NCBI RefSeq assembly: GCF_003075075.1
Contig: NZ_QCYM01000024.1
Coordinates: 1-62,627 of the forward strand
Length of the DNA stretch: 62,627 nt
From: Labrenzia sp. 011
GTDB lineage: Bacteria > Pseudomonadota > Alphaproteobacteria > Rhizobiales > Stappiaceae
Direction: 5' to 3'
The notes beneath the pieces were generated by a model. That model was not told the origin of the DNA and did no database searches. It saw only the letters and a list, made by a program, of their open reading frames with translations. A program made the translations under genes and the position numbers. Every line of letters starts with the position of its first letter. Position 1 is the stretch's first letter. This document shows, in pieces, positions 62,073 through 62,627 of this stretch.

Positions 62073-62627
62073 AAGCGTCACCGGATCTGGGGTCAAACGA
62101 CCAAACTAAAAACCGACCCGAACTGTCGCGAGCGTTGTGAACGCTCCGGATTCGATCTCAGGCCGCAACACAATGTTCAGCCAGCCAGAGCGAACGAACT
62201 GCGCGACAGTTCCGGGATCGTTCACCGGACCGTTTCCACTGTGCCGGGTGTCACAGGCTGGGCAACGGTGTTTCTCCTACATAAGACTGACCACGATGAA
62301 GATCTTCGCTAGGGTGTGAACTCATAGTTGAAGATGAAAACCGGCTCTTTCTCACCAGTGCCGGTAATCTCGTGCCGGATTTTGCCCGACAGGAGGGAAA
62401 CTCCAGTGCGGACTGTTCGGCCACGCCCTGCTGCGTGGCCGGGAAACCGCCCCTGTCACAAAACGCAAGGCTCTGAGATGTGAGGAGCGGATTCACACGG
62501 TCACGACAACGCATGCCCCTCAAAACGCCACCAGACCGGACTCGCTCTGGAGACCGGCGCCCACAAACAGCAGTTTCACCGGCAACAATGGCCGGAATGG
62601 ATCTGCACGGTACATGGAGCGTCTCTT
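62073..62627. other. Gene-free tail of the window with inverted repeats
   Basis: 555 bp. GAACTGTCGCG (62120-62130) and CGCGACAGTTC (62202-62212) form an 11-bp inverted repeat. A hairpin GAGCGTT-GTG-AACGCTC lies at 62130-62146. The repeat relic C follows. No gene start is recognised before the window ends. Confidence 0.5.
62310..62499. mobile_element. MITE-like element, copy C (degenerate)
   Basis: The left end TAGGGTGTGAACTCATAGTT is followed by GAAGATGAAAACCGG, matching copies A and B. A matching right end (GGATTCACACGG, about 62489-62500) is weaker, so the boundary is uncertain. Confidence 0.45.

Noticed and set aside
1..62627. CRISPR array, tRNA or rRNA genes, prophage, intact insertion sequence
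   Set aside because: No regularly spaced direct repeats, tRNA-like cloverleaf, rRNA segments, phage genes or transposase frame were recognised.

Overview
The window is a 62.6 kb, high-GC chromosomal segment of an alphaproteobacterium. Gene content points to the Hyphomicrobiales, perhaps Stappiaceae (Roseibium/Pannonibacter-like), but that genus-level guess is only a gestalt. Supporting features are a NasS/NasT nitrate sensor pair, DUF2336, DUF3126 and DUF6949 proteins, a BTLCP transglutaminase-like protein, CtrA-type TTAA-N7-TTAA boxes and the NAGGN osmolyte operon. No rRNA, tRNA, CRISPR array, prophage or intact transposase was seen.

Positions 1-15,925 (minus strand) hold a complete nitrogen-assimilation supercluster. 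nasT and nasS encode an ANTAR antiterminator and its nitrate sensor. They are followed by one long apparent operon: nrtA, nrtB, nrtCD (two fused ATPases), nirB, nirD, nirC, a PP2C-phosphatase/Ser-Thr-kinase fusion, cynS, nasA and an N-terminal-only cysG. Nitrate is imported, reduced by NasA to nitrite and by NirBD to ammonium. Cyanase adds cyanate as a nitrogen source, and CysG makes siroheme for NirB. In front of nrtA the sequence shows a sigma-54 (-24/-12) promoter, two small hexaloop hairpins and an intrinsic terminator, which is the expected architecture for NasT-controlled antitermination.

Positions 16,120-20,100 hold a phosphonate catabolic cassette (FAD oxidoreductase, phnX, a formylglycine sulfatase/phosphonate monoester hydrolase relative). 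It lies behind a deletion scar in which the start of a LysR regulator is fused out of frame to the end of a peptide-ABC-transporter ATPase. A short terminal-inverted-repeat element closes the cassette; relatives lie near 49.3 and 62.3 kb.

Positions 20-43 kb are mostly housekeeping and small regulatory genes: a secreted trypsin-like protease, NAD kinase, an Hpt protein, DUF2336, a lytic transglycosylase, flavin reductase, nitroreductase, an acyltransferase, thrS, a RimK-like ATP-grasp ligase paired with a GNAT-C39 peptidase fusion, yidD, a SufU-like scaffold, folE, hisI, a CBS protein, a rhomboid, PAS and tandem PilZ proteins, BTLCP and a gamma-carbonic anhydrase. Positions 43.6-54 kb carry DUF3126, cysE, a crotonase-fold protein, two alpha/beta hydrolases, a zinc-finger protein, an FAD monooxygenase, a CinA-like protein, gpt, an L,D-transpeptidase, sfsA and trkH. 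Positions 54.5-62 kb carry a c-di-GMP phosphodiesterase, a MarR regulator and the three-gene NAGGN osmoprotectant operon. The last ~550 bp hold no gene, only inverted repeats and a degenerate copy of the mobile repeat.
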